Source of the DNA: Fusobacterium sp. SYSU M8D902
GTDB lineage: Bacteria > Fusobacteriota > Fusobacteriia > Fusobacteriales > Fusobacteriaceae
Direction of reading: 5' to 3'
DNA: 64,000 nucleotides
NCBI RefSeq assembly: GCF_040199715.1
Contig: NZ_JBEFNA010000001.1
Coordinates: 62,001 to 126,000 of the forward strand
The notes beneath the pieces were generated by a model that was not told the DNA's origin, searched no databases, and saw only the letters and a list, made by a program, of their open reading frames with translations. Position 1 is the first letter of the stretch. Every line of letters starts with the position of its first letter. Shown here one piece after another: positions 48,497 to 57,371 of this stretch. Position numbers and translations under genes: made by a program.

Positions 48497-49831
48497 CTAT
48501 TTTTTCTTTAATTTCAACTCGTATTTCTTTAGTTCTTCAATAGCCTCCTTAGCAATTGGCAATATACATATTATATTTATTACAGTCATTATTCCCAATC
48601 CAAAATCTGCTAATGACCAAACGAAAAGATTCTGCTCTATTCCTCCAACATATACCATCAATACCACAACTATATGGTATAGATATCTCATCTCTTTAGA
48701 TTCCATTATGAAATTTATAGCATTCTTACCATAGAATGTTACAGCTAATATTGTACTTAATGAGAAGAAGAATAATACAACTATTGTGAAAGGAATTCCT
48801 ATCCATCCTATATGGCTCTTTATTGCTTCTTGGAACATCGCCATCTCCCCAATTTTCTTTCCTGCTTCTACCACTTCTGGATCTGCAAGTAATATTATAA
48901 ACGCAGTTGCACTACAAACTATAAGTGTATCTACGAACACTCCTAGAGCCTGAACCATACCTTGCTTAGCTGGTTCATCAATATCAACAACAGCTGCTGC
49001 ATAGTTAGAATCTCCACTTCCTGCCTCATTAGAAAATAGCCCTCTTCTTACTCCCTGCATTATAACTATTCCTATTCCTCCACCTGCTACCTCTTTTATT
49101 CCAAAAGCTTGTTTTACTATAGTCTCCAACATACTTGGGATAGCTGTGAGATTTGTTACCACTACATAAGCCACTAATACTAAATATAGGATAGCCATCA
49201 CTGGTACAATCTTATTTAAAGCCACTATAATAGTATCTTTTTTCCCTCTGAAAAATACAATCACTCCAACTATTATTGCTAAAACTATTGCAATCTCTTT
49301 CACTCCATAACCATAAGCATTATTTATTGATTGTGTCACAGAGTTCGACATAACTTGAATAACTCCCACATAGCAAATTAATGATGCAATAGCATATATT
49401 ATTCCCAACCATCTCTTATTTAAACGTTTCTCTATTATCCAAGGAGTTCCTCCTCTATACTCTTTATTTCCAACTTTCTCTCTATACATAACTGCTAAAG
49501 TTGACTCTATAAAAGATGTTGCTGCTCCTAAAAGAGCCACTAACCACATCCAGAATATAGCTCCTGGTCCACCAACAGCTATAGCTGCCACCACACCTGT
49601 TATATTTCCAGCTCCAACTCTACAAGCTGTTCCCAAGAAAAACGCTTCTAAAGAGCTTACTCCCTCTCCATTCTCCTCTCTCTTTCCTAGTATCTTTACT
49701 ATATCTCCAAACAATCTAAATTGCATAAAATTTGTTTTTATACTTAGATATATAGCTGCTCCTATCAGCATAACAACCAAGATATTCTTTCCCCACAATA
49801 GATCATTGACTAAATTAATTACTTCTCTCAT
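48497..49831 (-). CDS. Sodium:alanine symporter family (AGCS) transporter
   Basis: The 444-aa membrane protein has about eleven hydrophobic segments and the AGCS signature RRGLFSNEAGSGDSNYAAA near residue 270. GTACRVGAGNITGV is at the N-terminal side. Family members import alanine or glycine with sodium. I chose the ATG at 49831, 8 nt after GGAG; an upstream ATG at 49948 adds 39 charged residues not expected for the family. It is flanked by terminators and so probably monocistronic. Confidence 0.9.
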   Translation of the reverse strand: MREVINLVNDLLWGKNILVVMLIGAAIYLSIKTNFMQFRLFGDIVKILGKREENGEGVSSLEAFFLGTACRVGAGNITGVVAAIAVGGPGAIFWMWLVALLGAATSFIESTLAVMYREKVGNKEYRGGTPWIIEKRLNKRWLGIIYAIASLICYVGVIQVMSNSVTQSINNAYGYGVKEIAIVLAIIVGVIVFFRGKKDTIIVALNKIVPVMAILYLVLVAYVVVTNLTAIPSMLETIVKQAFGIKEVAGGGIGIVIMQGVRRGLFSNEAGSGDSNYAAAVVDIDEPAKQGMVQALGVFVDTLIVCSATAFIILLADPEVVEAGKKIGEMAMFQEAIKSHIGWIGIPFTIVVLFFFSLSTILAVTFYGKNAINFIMESKEMRYLYHIVVVLMVYVGGIEQNLFVWSLADFGLGIMTVINIICILPIAKEAIEELKKYELKLKKK

Positions 49832-49950
49832 AACCTTTTCTCCTTCGCCCTTTGTTTCTTGTTTTATATATTCTATCACTCTCTTCCCTAAAATAATACC
49901 TTCAATTTTTTTTATTTTTTGTTCGTTATTTTCTATATATTTAGCCATAA

Positions 49951-49985
49951 AAAAAGAGAACTACTATAAATAGTCCTCTTTTTTT
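49951..49985 (-). terminator. Terminator of rfbB homologue
   Basis: An imperfect stem of the AAAGAGGACTA / TAGTTCTCTTT type is followed by a T-run on the minus strand, just after the rfbB stop codon. Confidence 0.75.
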
Positions 49986-49993
49986 GTTCGTAT

Positions 49994-51148
49994 CTATTTC
50001 AGGTTCTCAACCCACTCTTGATTATCTAAATACCATCTTATTGTCAACTCTATTCCTTTGTCAAAAGGAGTCTCTGGATACCAACCTAGTTCCACAGCTA
50101 TTTTAGTTGGATCTATTGCATATCTAGCATCATGTCCCAATCTATCTTGAACATAGGTTATCAAATCATAATTTATATTCTCAATATCTGTTTTTAATAT
50201 CTTCCTATACTCAGGCTCCTCTTTCATCAATCTCTTTATAGTATCAATTGTCAATTTTACTATATTTATATTTTTTTCCTCATTAAAACCACCAATATTG
50301 TATATCTCTCCCAATTTTCCAGCATTTATCACCATATCCACTGCCTTATTGTGATCTCTTACATACAACCAATCTCTAACATTACTTCCATCTCCATAGA
50401 CTGGTAATTTCTTTCCTTCTAATATATTTTTTATTATCAAAGGTATTAATTTTTCTGGAAATTGATATGGACCATAGTTATTTGAACATCTTGTTATATT
50501 CATTGGTAATTTATATGTTTCTGCATAGGCTTTTACTATCATATCTCCAGATGCTTTTGAAGATGAGTATGGAGATCTAGGATCTAACGGTGTCTCCTCT
50601 GTAAAAAATCTCTCACCATAAGTTTTTAAATTTTTTCTTCCTTCAACTACATTTTTTACACTCTTTTCTAAATGTAGTTCTCTTGCATCTGAATAATCCT
50701 TCACTAGAGATCCATACACTTCATCTGTAGAGATTTGAATATATTTTTTCCCCTCTTTATAAATAGGATAACCATTTTCATCTTTTCCTATTGACCAACT
50801 ATCTTTTGCTACTTCTAAAAGGTTTTGAGTCCCTAATATATTAGTTTCTAAAAACACTCTAGGTCCTAATATACTTCTATCCACATGAGATTCTGCTGCA
50901 AAGTTTACAACATAATCTATGTCATATCTTGAAAAAATACTCTCTACTAGCTCTTTATTCCCAATATCTCCTCTTACAAACCCTATCTTTCCACTCTCTA
51001 TCTCGTCTCTCAAACTCTCTTTATTTCCAGCATAAGTCAACTTATCTAAAACAATTATCTCAGCTGTATCCCCATACTTTTCCAGCATATATTTTACAAA
51101 ATTTACCCCTATAAAACCAGCTGCTCCTGTGACTAAATATGTTTTCAT
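49994..51148 (-). CDS. rfbB: dTDP-glucose 4,6-dehydratase-like enzyme
   Basis: RfbB oxidises dTDP-glucose at C4 and removes water to give the 4-keto-6-deoxy sugar for rhamnose and related cell-surface sugars. The 384-aa SDR protein has the NAD loop TGAAGFIGVNFVKY, the STDEVYGS active-site segment and the YxxxK motif in SPYSSSKASGD. It is longer than typical RfbB (about 350 aa). No rfbA, rfbC or rfbD is beside it, so its nucleotide-sugar substrate is less certain. Confidence 0.88.
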   Translation of the reverse strand: MKTYLVTGAAGFIGVNFVKYMLEKYGDTAEIIVLDKLTYAGNKESLRDEIESGKIGFVRGDIGNKELVESIFSRYDIDYVVNFAAESHVDRSILGPRVFLETNILGTQNLLEVAKDSWSIGKDENGYPIYKEGKKYIQISTDEVYGSLVKDYSDARELHLEKSVKNVVEGRKNLKTYGERFFTEETPLDPRSPYSSSKASGDMIVKAYAETYKLPMNITRCSNNYGPYQFPEKLIPLIIKNILEGKKLPVYGDGSNVRDWLYVRDHNKAVDMVINAGKLGEIYNIGGFNEEKNINIVKLTIDTIKRLMKEEPEYRKILKTDIENINYDLITYVQDRLGHDARYAIDPTKIAVELGWYPETPFDKGIELTIRWYLDNQEWVENLK

Positions 51149-51176
51149 ATAACTCTCCTTCTCAATTTTATAAAAA

Positions 51177-51212
51177 ATTCCCCAATATATAATTAGTTAT
51201 ATACTAGGGAAT
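51177..51212 (-). terminator. rny terminator
   Basis: A long imperfect stem (51177-51191 with 51198-51212) precedes TTTTTTAT on the minus strand, shortly after the rny stop codon. Confidence 0.7.
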
Positions 51213-51220
51213 CCACTCTC

Positions 51221-52786
51221 TTATTTAGCGTAATCTACAGCTCTTGTTTCTCTAACTATAGTTACTTTTATTTGTCCAGGATATTGCATTGAATCCTCTA
51301 TTTTCTTAGCCACATCTCTAGCCATTTTTGTAGCCTCATCATCTGACATAGCTTCAGGATTTACTATTATTCTAAGCTCTCTACCTGCTTGAATTGCAAA
51401 AGATGACTCCACTCCTGAGAATGAATTTGCAATCTCCTCAAGACTCTCTAATCTCTTCAAGTAAGCTGTCAATGTCTCTCTTCTAGCTCCTGGTCTTGAA
51501 GCTGAAACAGCATCTGCTGCTTGAACAATTATTGCTTCAACAGTTTCAAACTCAACTTCATTATGGTGAGCCATAACTGCATTTATAACCTCTGGCTTCT
51601 CTCCGAATTTCTTTAAGAACTCTCCACCAATAAGTGCATGAGAAGACTCTATATCACTTTCTAATACTTTTCCTACGTCGTGTAATAATCCAGCTCTTTT
51701 TGCTAGCTCTGTATCTGCACCTATCTCTGCTGCTAAGTTAGCTGAAAGTTTTGCAACTTCAATTGAGTGAGTAAGTACATTTTGTCCATAACTTGTTCTA
51801 AACTTTAATCTTCCTAAAGTTTTTATAATTTCAGGATGCATTCCAGGAATTCCAAGCTCTATCATAGCTCCCTCTCCAGCATCTACTATCTCTTTGTCAA
51901 TCTCTTTTCTTGCTTTATTAACTACCTCTTCAATTTTTCCTGGGTGTATTCTACCATCAGTAATTAATTTTTCAATAGCAAGTCTAGCTATCTCTCTTTT
52001 TACTCCATCAAAACTAGATAATACAACTGCTTCTGGAGTATCATCTATTATTATATCTACACCTGTTAAAGCCTCAATAGCTCTAATATTTCTTCCCTCT
52101 CTACCTATGATTCTTCCTTTCATCTCATCATTAGGTAGGTTTACAACTGACACTGTAGCATCTACTACATACTCAGCAGAAGCTTTACCAATAGCAGTTG
52201 ATAAAATTCTTCTTGAAATTCTATCCTTTTCATCTTCAAGCTTATTTTCAAACTCTCTAATTGCTACAGCTGTTTCATGAGTTAGATCATCTCTTAACTT
52301 AGAGATTAAAATCTCTTTTGCCTCTACTTTAGATAATCCAGAGATTCTCTCTAATTCATCTTCTTGTTTTAATTTTATAGCTTCTATCTCATCTTTTTTA
52401 GCTTCTAATTCCTCTGTAGTTCTCTCTAACTCTTGACTTTTTAACTCTAACTTCTCAATCTTATTATCTAAAGTTTCCTCTTTTTTAGTAAGTCTAGCTT
52501 CTTTTTGTAAAAGCTCATTTTTAGCATTTTTTATCTCTTTTTCAGCTTCCTCTTTTATTGAGTATGCGTGTTCTTTTGCCTTTAACTCGATCTCTTTTCC
52601 TCTTGCGTGTGCATTTTTCTCTGCATTTTCAACTATTTCTTGAGCCTTTATCTTTGATTTTGCTACTTCATCTTCTAAGTCATTTAACTCATTTATCTTT
52701 TTATCTATAACAGACTTTTTATAAAGAATAGCAAATACTATTCCTAGTCCGATTATTATCAAACCTATTCCTAAAACTGTATTCAT
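51221..52786 (-). CDS. rny: Ribonuclease Y
   Basis: RNase Y is a membrane-anchored endoribonuclease that starts mRNA decay. The 521-aa product has an N-terminal membrane helix (about 3-22), a long coiled coil (about 30-200), a KH domain ([19 protein letters not shown], about 218-236) and an HD domain with [12 protein letters not shown] and [10 protein letters not shown]. Length matches the family. It ends a run with a lipoprotein, an RsbW-like kinase and a STAS protein upstream. Confidence 0.97.
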   Translation of the reverse strand: MNTVLGIGLIIIGLGIVFAILYKKSVIDKKINELNDLEDEVAKSKIKAQEIVENAEKNAHARGKEIELKAKEHAYSIKEEAEKEIKNAKNELLQKEARLTKKEETLDNKIEKLELKSQELERTTEELEAKKDEIEAIKLKQEDELERISGLSKVEAKEILISKLRDDLTHETAVAIREFENKLEDEKDRISRRILSTAIGKASAEYVVDATVSVVNLPNDEMKGRIIGREGRNIRAIEALTGVDIIIDDTPEAVVLSSFDGVKREIARLAIEKLITDGRIHPGKIEEVVNKARKEIDKEIVDAGEGAMIELGIPGMHPEIIKTLGRLKFRTSYGQNVLTHSIEVAKLSANLAAEIGADTELAKRAGLLHDVGKVLESDIESSHALIGGEFLKKFGEKPEVINAVMAHHNEVEFETVEAIIVQAADAVSASRPGARRETLTAYLKRLESLEEIANSFSGVESSFAIQAGRELRIIVNPEAMSDDEATKMARDVAKKIEDSMQYPGQIKVTIVRETRAVDYAK

Positions 52787-52810
52787 AATTATTTCCTTCC
52801 TACTTATCTA

Positions 52811-53158
52811 TTATTTAAAACTTGCTATTGCCTCATCTTCTGTTTCATATATTTCAAATATCTCATCTAATCCTATCATCTCAAATATTGTTTTTATATG
52901 TTCATTTAATTTGATAAGCTTTATATCTCCACCCATCTCTTTAACAACTTTTAACTTTCCTCTTAAAATCCCCATAGCCAAGCTGTTGATATGAGTAACT
53001 TCCTCAAAATCAATTATAAATTTTGTAGAATCAGCTTCTACTAATTTTGTTATTCTCTCTTTTAACTTAGGTGCTACTAAAGCATCTAACTCTCCTATCA
53101 CTTTTAACTCTTTAATTTCCCCAACATTTTTTTCAAGTATTTCAAAATTGCTCATCAT
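52811..53158 (-). CDS. STAS-domain anti-sigma factor antagonist (RsbV/SpoIIAA type)
   Basis: The 115-aa single STAS domain carries VIGELDALVAPKL and DFEEVTHINSLAMGIL, where the serine in HINSLAMG is at the expected phosphorylation site. Such proteins are phosphorylated by RsbW-like kinases in partner-switching. It is directly downstream of an RsbW-like gene (1 bp gap). No sigma factor gene lies with them, so the target is unknown. Confidence 0.9.
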   Translation of the reverse strand: MMSNFEILEKNVGEIKELKVIGELDALVAPKLKERITKLVEADSTKFIIDFEEVTHINSLAMGILRGKLKVVKEMGGDIKLIKLNEHIKTIFEMIGLDEIFEIYETEDEAIASFK

Positions 53159-53159
53159 T

Positions 53160-53552
53160 TTATGCCTCCTTAACTTTTTTTTCTACTCTAAACAATGTTC
53201 CATTTAATTTCTTTTCGATTCTAAAGTCATCTGCAATGGCTCTTGCTATAAAAAGACCCATTCCACCCTCTTCTTTACTCAATTTCTCTTCATCAAACCC
53301 CACACCATTATCTTCTACAATTAAACGAATAATATCGTTTGATTTTTGAATTTCTAAAATGATATCTCCAGGCTTATACTCATATCCGTGTTCAACTACA
53401 TTTGTTGAAAGTTCATCTACCACTGATAAAAGTTGAAACACATCTTTTTGGCTCACTTGATGTAGTTCTAGATATGTTTTTACCATAGCTCTTATTAAAG
53501 ATAAATTTTCTAAAGAAGAAGGAACTGTGATCTTCACTTCATTTGGTTTCAT
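53160..53552 (-). CDS. RsbW/SpoIIAB-like anti-sigma serine kinase
   Basis: The 130-aa protein is a small GHKL ATPase. It has the N box VVDELSTNVVEHGYEY (about 44-60), VEDNGVGFDEEKL and GGMGLFIARAIAD. It probably phosphorylates the STAS protein encoded next to it and binds a regulator in turn. It is 2 bp from the lipoprotein gene. The output may be a sigma factor or another partner elsewhere in the genome. Confidence 0.9.
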   Translation of the reverse strand: MKPNEVKITVPSSLENLSLIRAMVKTYLELHQVSQKDVFQLLSVVDELSTNVVEHGYEYKPGDIILEIQKSNDIIRLIVEDNGVGFDEEKLSKEEGGMGLFIARAIADDFRIEKKLNGTLFRVEKKVKEA

Positions 53553-53554
53553 TC

Positions 53555-53941
53555 CTATTCCCTTCTTTCTTTAATTTTACTTATTTTCCACCCATCACTT
53601 TTTAAAGAGTAATCCACACTATAGTATAGAGTATTATTCTGAAAAATAATCCCTATTATATTTTGTGCCTTATCTCCTAAAAAAACAGGCTTTGAACTCA
53701 ATATATTAATCTTTGAAAAGTCAATACTCTCTATCTCATCTTTTACAAAATTATTTCTAATACTAGGGACAAGCGTCTCTTCTAGAAGTTTTGTTTCGCC
53801 CATTTTTAGTTCATCTCTTATCTGTTCAACTAAGACTACAAGCTCTCTTTTTTCTTCCATTGTAAATTCTTTTTTGCTTACTATATTAGAACATCCTGTA
53901 AAAAAAACAACAGAAATAATAAAAATAAAAATTCTTCTCAT
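53555..53941 (-). CDS. Small lipoprotein of unknown function
   Basis: The 128-aa product starts MRRIFIFIISVVFFTGC, a short signal peptide ending in a lipobox with Cys17. The mature part is charged and has no domain I recognise; the C-terminal half (NNTLYYSVDYSLKSDGWKISKI) looks like a beta-rich DUF4878-type fold, which is only a guess. An ATG five codons upstream is possible. It is the first gene of the run with the RsbW-like kinase, STAS protein and rny. Confidence 0.75.
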   Translation of the reverse strand: MRRIFIFIISVVFFTGCSNIVSKKEFTMEEKRELVVLVEQIRDELKMGETKLLEETLVPSIRNNFVKDEIESIDFSKINILSSKPVFLGDKAQNIIGIIFQNNTLYYSVDYSLKSDGWKISKIKERRE

Positions 53942-53971
53942 TATAATATACACCATTCCTTATCACTATAA

Positions 53972-54000
53972 ATAATACCATATCCATATATTTTTATCAA
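53972..54000 (-). promoter_or_regulatory. Promoter of the lipoprotein-rsbW-STAS-rny run
   Basis: Minus-strand TTGATA (53995-54000) and TATTAT (53972-53977) are 17 bp apart in the 63-bp gap after miaA. Confidence 0.6.
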
Positions 54001-54004
54001 GAAT

Positions 54005-54919
54005 TTAATTGTCCATTTTACTATTTAATTTTTTTAGTACATCCTCTATAATCTCATCTTCTGATAACTCTTCTAAATTATACCAAATATATGTGTGATC
54101 ATTTTTAAACCAAGTAAACTGTCTTTTTGCATATCTTCTAGAGTTTTGCTTTATCATATTTACAGCTTCTTCATAGGTTAACCTTCCATTGAAGTAATCT
54201 ATAAACTCTGAGTAACCTATTATATTGATCTTTCTCAAAACATCTCCATAGATGTCATATAGTCTCTTAACTTCCTGCTCCAATCCAGCCTCTACCATCA
54301 TATCTACTCTCAAGTTTATTCTTTCATAGAGGTTCTCTCTCCCTCTTTCTAAAGCAATTTTTAAAAAACTATAATTATTATTTTTTATATTTTTTTTAGA
54401 TAGTTTAGAAAATTTTTCTCCAGTTAATCTATATACTTCTAAAGCTCTTTCAACTCTTTTCTTATTATTCGGGTGTATCTCCTCTGCTCCCTCTGGATCT
54501 ACAAGTTTCAACTCTTCATATAGCTCTTCAGAAGAAATCTTCATAAACTCCTCTCTCATCTTCATATCCGAAGCCGGTAGTTCTGATAACCCTTCAGTTA
54601 TAGAGTTGATATATAAGCCAGTACCTCCTGTTAATATTACAACTTTATCCTCTATCTCTTTCTGTTTTAGTATCTTATCCACATCTTTTTGAAAGTCTCC
54701 AACACTATATTTTTTTACAGGCTCCAGTATATCCAACAAATAGTGCTTTACACCTTCCATCTCTTCAGTTGTTATTTTAGCTGTTCCAATATCCATTCCT
54801 TTATATACTTGAGCTGAATCAGCTGAAATAATATCTGCATTTAAAATTTTAGCCAACTTTATAGATAGTGCAGTTTTACCTACTCCTGTAGGACCTGCTA
54901 TCACTACTCCCTTTTTCAT
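54005..54919 (-). CDS. miaA: tRNA dimethylallyltransferase
   Basis: MiaA transfers a dimethylallyl group to A37 of tRNAs reading UNN codons. The 304-aa product has the P-loop AGPTGVGKTALS, ISADSAQVYKGMDIGTAK, GGTGLYINSITEGL and RRYAKRQFTWFKND. I chose the ATG at 54919 (after GGGAGG); the upstream ATG would add 18 hydrophobic residues before the P-loop. It follows obg after a terminator. Confidence 0.96.
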   Translation of the reverse strand: MKKGVVIAGPTGVGKTALSIKLAKILNADIISADSAQVYKGMDIGTAKITTEEMEGVKHYLLDILEPVKKYSVGDFQKDVDKILKQKEIEDKVVILTGGTGLYINSITEGLSELPASDMKMREEFMKISSEELYEELKLVDPEGAEEIHPNNKKRVERALEVYRLTGEKFSKLSKKNIKNNNYSFLKIALERGRENLYERINLRVDMMVEAGLEQEVKRLYDIYGDVLRKINIIGYSEFIDYFNGRLTYEEAVNMIKQNSRRYAKRQFTWFKNDHTYIWYNLEELSEDEIIEDVLKKLNSKMDN

Positions 54920-54941
54920 TTTTCCTCCCAGTAATCTTAGT

Positions 54942-55008
54942 AAAAAAGAGGAAAAATTATCAAATATGAACATATACAGTTCAATCTCTAAGATAATATC
55001 TTCCTCTT
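54942..55008 (-). terminator. obg terminator
   Basis: An 8-bp GA-rich stem (54946-54953 with 55001-55008) with further pairing inside is followed by TTTTTT on the minus strand. The loop is long, so efficiency is uncertain. Confidence 0.55.
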
Positions 55009-55041
55009 AAAAACTTTCTCTCTTATTTATTATTAAGAATA

Positions 55042-56328
55042 TTACTCTACGTACTCAAACTCTACATCTGCTATTCTTACAGTATCTCCATCTTGAATTC
55101 CAGCTTCTCTCATTGCTTCTTCCATTCCTAAAGATCTCATCATATGTAAGAAGTTTACTATTGACTCATCATCCATAGTGATAACATATTTAGCTAGAAC
55201 TCCATCTAATACTCTTCCTTCTACTACATATGTTCCCTCTTCATCTTGAGTGATAATGAAAGCTTCCTTATCTCCCTTGATCTCTCTTAAAACTTCATCT
55301 ATATCAGCTTCATCTTCCAATGGCTCTCTGTCTATCTCTTCTAACATATTCCAGCTCTTATACAATACCTCTTTTATCCCTTCATTTAAAATTACAGATA
55401 CAGGATAAACTTCATTCCCTTGAGCTTCAACATATGCTTTAAATTTATCATATTTTTCCATATCCCATAAAAGATCCATCTTATTAGCTAAAACTATCTG
55501 CTTTTTGTTAGCTAATTTTTCACTGAACTTTCTAAGCTCAGTATTGATCTTTTCATAGTCTTCTATGGCATCTCTTCCCTCTATCTCAGCCACATCTACT
55601 AAATGATAGATCATTTTACATCTCTCAATATGTCTTAAGAATTTATCTCCTAGACCTACCCCTTCATGTGCTCCTTCAATAAGTCCTGGTATATCAGCTA
55701 TTACGAAAGATTTTCCCTCTTCCAATCTTACAACTCCCAATTTTGGCTCTAATGTTGTAAAGTGGTAACTTCCTACCTTTGAGTTTGCTGCAGAAACTTT
55801 ATTTATAAAACTTGATTTTCCAACTGATGGATAACCTACCAGTGCTACATCAGCTATAAGTTTTAACTCTAATTTTACTTTTATCTCTGCTCCTTCTCTA
55901 CCTTTTCCTGCTATTTTAGGAGTTTTTCTAACTGAAGATTTAAAGTGAACATTTCCTAATCCACCCTTTCCACCTCTAAGTAGTATTCTCTTCTCTCCCA
56001 CTACATTTAAATCAAGTAAAAGTTTTCCAGTTTCAACATCTCTTACCTGTGTTCCAACAGGGACTTTAATTACTAAATCCGCTCCTGTTTTTCCATACAT
56101 CTGTTTTTTCTGCCCATTTTCTCCATTTTGAGCTTTAAATAATTTTTTAAATTTAAAATCTATAAGTGTATTTATATTAGGATCAGCTACAAAGATTACA
56201 CTTCCTCCATTTCCTCCATCTCCACCATCTGGACCACCGAACTGAACAAATTTCTCTCTTCTAAACGCAGCTGAACCATCTCCACCATTTCCTGCCTTGA
56301 CAGTTATCACAACTTCATCTATAAACAT
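55042..56328 (-). CDS. obg: GTPase Obg (CgtA)
   Basis: Obg is a 50S-associated GTPase involved in ribosome assembly and stress responses. The 428-aa product has the glycine-rich Obg domain (about 1-157, AGNGGDGSAAFRREKF), the G domain (GYPSVGKSSF, DIPGLIEGAHEGVGLG, ANKMDL) and a C-terminal OCT domain as in Gram-positive Obg. It is the first gene of its transcript, divergent from the exported TSCPD gene. Confidence 0.97.
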   Translation of the reverse strand: MFIDEVVITVKAGNGGDGSAAFRREKFVQFGGPDGGDGGNGGSVIFVADPNINTLIDFKFKKLFKAQNGENGQKKQMYGKTGADLVIKVPVGTQVRDVETGKLLLDLNVVGEKRILLRGGKGGLGNVHFKSSVRKTPKIAGKGREGAEIKVKLELKLIADVALVGYPSVGKSSFINKVSAANSKVGSYHFTTLEPKLGVVRLEEGKSFVIADIPGLIEGAHEGVGLGDKFLRHIERCKMIYHLVDVAEIEGRDAIEDYEKINTELRKFSEKLANKKQIVLANKMDLLWDMEKYDKFKAYVEAQGNEVYPVSVILNEGIKEVLYKSWNMLEEIDREPLEDEADIDEVLREIKGDKEAFIITQDEEGTYVVEGRVLDGVLAKYVITMDDESIVNFLHMMRSLGMEEAMREAGIQDGDTVRIADVEFEYVE

Positions 56329-56431
56329 TCAATACTCTCCTATACTATTTAATATTATCAATATATTTTACCTTATAATCTAATTTTTTTCAACATTTAT
56401 TAAAATATTATTATTCATTTTAATAAAAATA

Positions 56432-56460
56432 TTGAATTTCTATTAAAAAATGTATATAAT
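56432..56460 (+). promoter_or_regulatory. Promoter of the TSCPD-FMN pair
   Basis: TTGAAT (56432-56437) and TATAAT (56455-56460) are 17 bp apart, about 55 bp before the ATG of the exported TSCPD protein. Confidence 0.7.
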
Positions 56461-56516
56461 ATGTTATATATTGTTGTTATAAATACATAAAATACTGTTT
56501 TAGGAAGGTGAATTTT

Positions 56517-56969
56517 ATGAAAAAAACTGTTGTTATCCTTGCTTCTATTTTATTAGCACAAAATGCTATGGCTTCTAAGGTAATTAACAAAGATGTTACT
56601 TTTACCGAAAAAACTTATGGTGTCTGCTCTACTGAGATGACCGTATCTGTAAAAGATGGTAAGATCGAGTCTTTCTCTGCAGTAAAAGGGTGTCCAGGTA
56701 ACCTTGCTGCCATTGGAAAACTTTTACCAGGAATGGAAGTTACAAAAGTTATAGAATTACTAGATGACAACTATTGTTCAGGAGCTCCACTTGCAGGTTA
56801 TACTTCTTGTATGGATAACCTTGTTGAAATGCTAAAAAAACATGTTACTGGAGAGGGAGAGGGACCTATGATTGAGATTAGAAAAGCTCAAAGGGCAGCT
56901 AAACTCAAAGTTGCATTCTCTGGACATGTTTGTAGTGGTTGTGGACTTTGTCAAGCTTCATTTTCTTAA
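56517..56969 (+). CDS. Exported TSCPD-domain protein with cysteine-rich tail
   Basis: Residues 1-19 form a signal peptide ending AMA. Residues about 33-108 are a TSCPD domain like the TIGR03905 group (CSTEM, GCPGNLAAIGKLLPGM, CSGAPLAGYTSCMDN), with Cys37, 59, 87 and 98. A tail carries Cys139, 142 and 145 in CSGCGLC. TSCPD proteins and domains are usually cytoplasmic, so export is odd. The ATG at 56517 is preferred over the in-frame GTG at 56508, 8 nt after AGGAAGG. It precedes an exported FMN-binding protein by 23 bp; a shared redox role is inferred. Confidence 0.78.
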   Translation: MKKTVVILASILLAQNAMASKVINKDVTFTEKTYGVCSTEMTVSVKDGKIESFSAVKGCPGNLAAIGKLLPGMEVTKVIELLDDNYCSGAPLAGYTSCMDNLVEMLKKHVTGEGEGPMIEIRKAQRAAKLKVAFSGHVCSGCGLCQASFS

Positions 56970-56992
56970 TACACTTTAATCTAGGAGGATTC

Positions 56993-57295
56993 ATGAAAAA
57001 ACTATTACTAAGCCTTATGGCTATATTTACAATAACTGCTGTTGCAGCTACTAAAGAGGGAACTGGTTTAGGATACAAAGATGATATCACTGTTTCTGTT
57101 GAAACAGAAGGAGATAAAATCGTTGCTATAAAAGTTATTAAAATGGAGGAAACTAAGAGAATTGCTGAACCTGCTATTGAAAAACTTACTGCAGAGATCA
57201 TAGCTAAACAATCTGTAGAAGTTGATAATGTAGCTGGTGCTACTTATACTTCTGAAGGGTTCAAAGAAGCTGTAGCTGATGCTCTAAAAAAATAG
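56993..57295 (+). CDS. Exported FMN-binding domain protein
   Basis: The 100-aa protein has a short signal peptide (about residues 1-18) and a single FMN-binding domain. VAGATYTSEGF (about 79-89) matches the site where flavin is attached to threonine in RnfG/NqrC-type domains. The ATG follows AGGAGG; the longer reading frame overlapping the upstream gene is unlikely. It probably acts outside the membrane in electron transfer, perhaps with its upstream neighbour. Confidence 0.85.
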   Translation: MKKLLLSLMAIFTITAVAATKEGTGLGYKDDITVSVETEGDKIVAIKVIKMEETKRIAEPAIEKLTAEIIAKQSVEVDNVAGATYTSEGFKEAVADALKK

Positions 57296-57320
57296 TAATC
57301 ACTTGAAACCCATATAATTT

Positions 57321-57352
57321 AAGAGAGGCTGTCAGAAAATACAGCCTCTCTT
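57321..57352. terminator. Bidirectional terminator between FMN protein and adhE
   Basis: A perfect 12-bp GC-containing stem (57321-57332 with 57341-57352) lies between two convergent genes and has AT-rich flanks on both sides. Confidence 0.88.
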
Positions 57353-57371
57353 CTTATTTTATAAAATTCTA

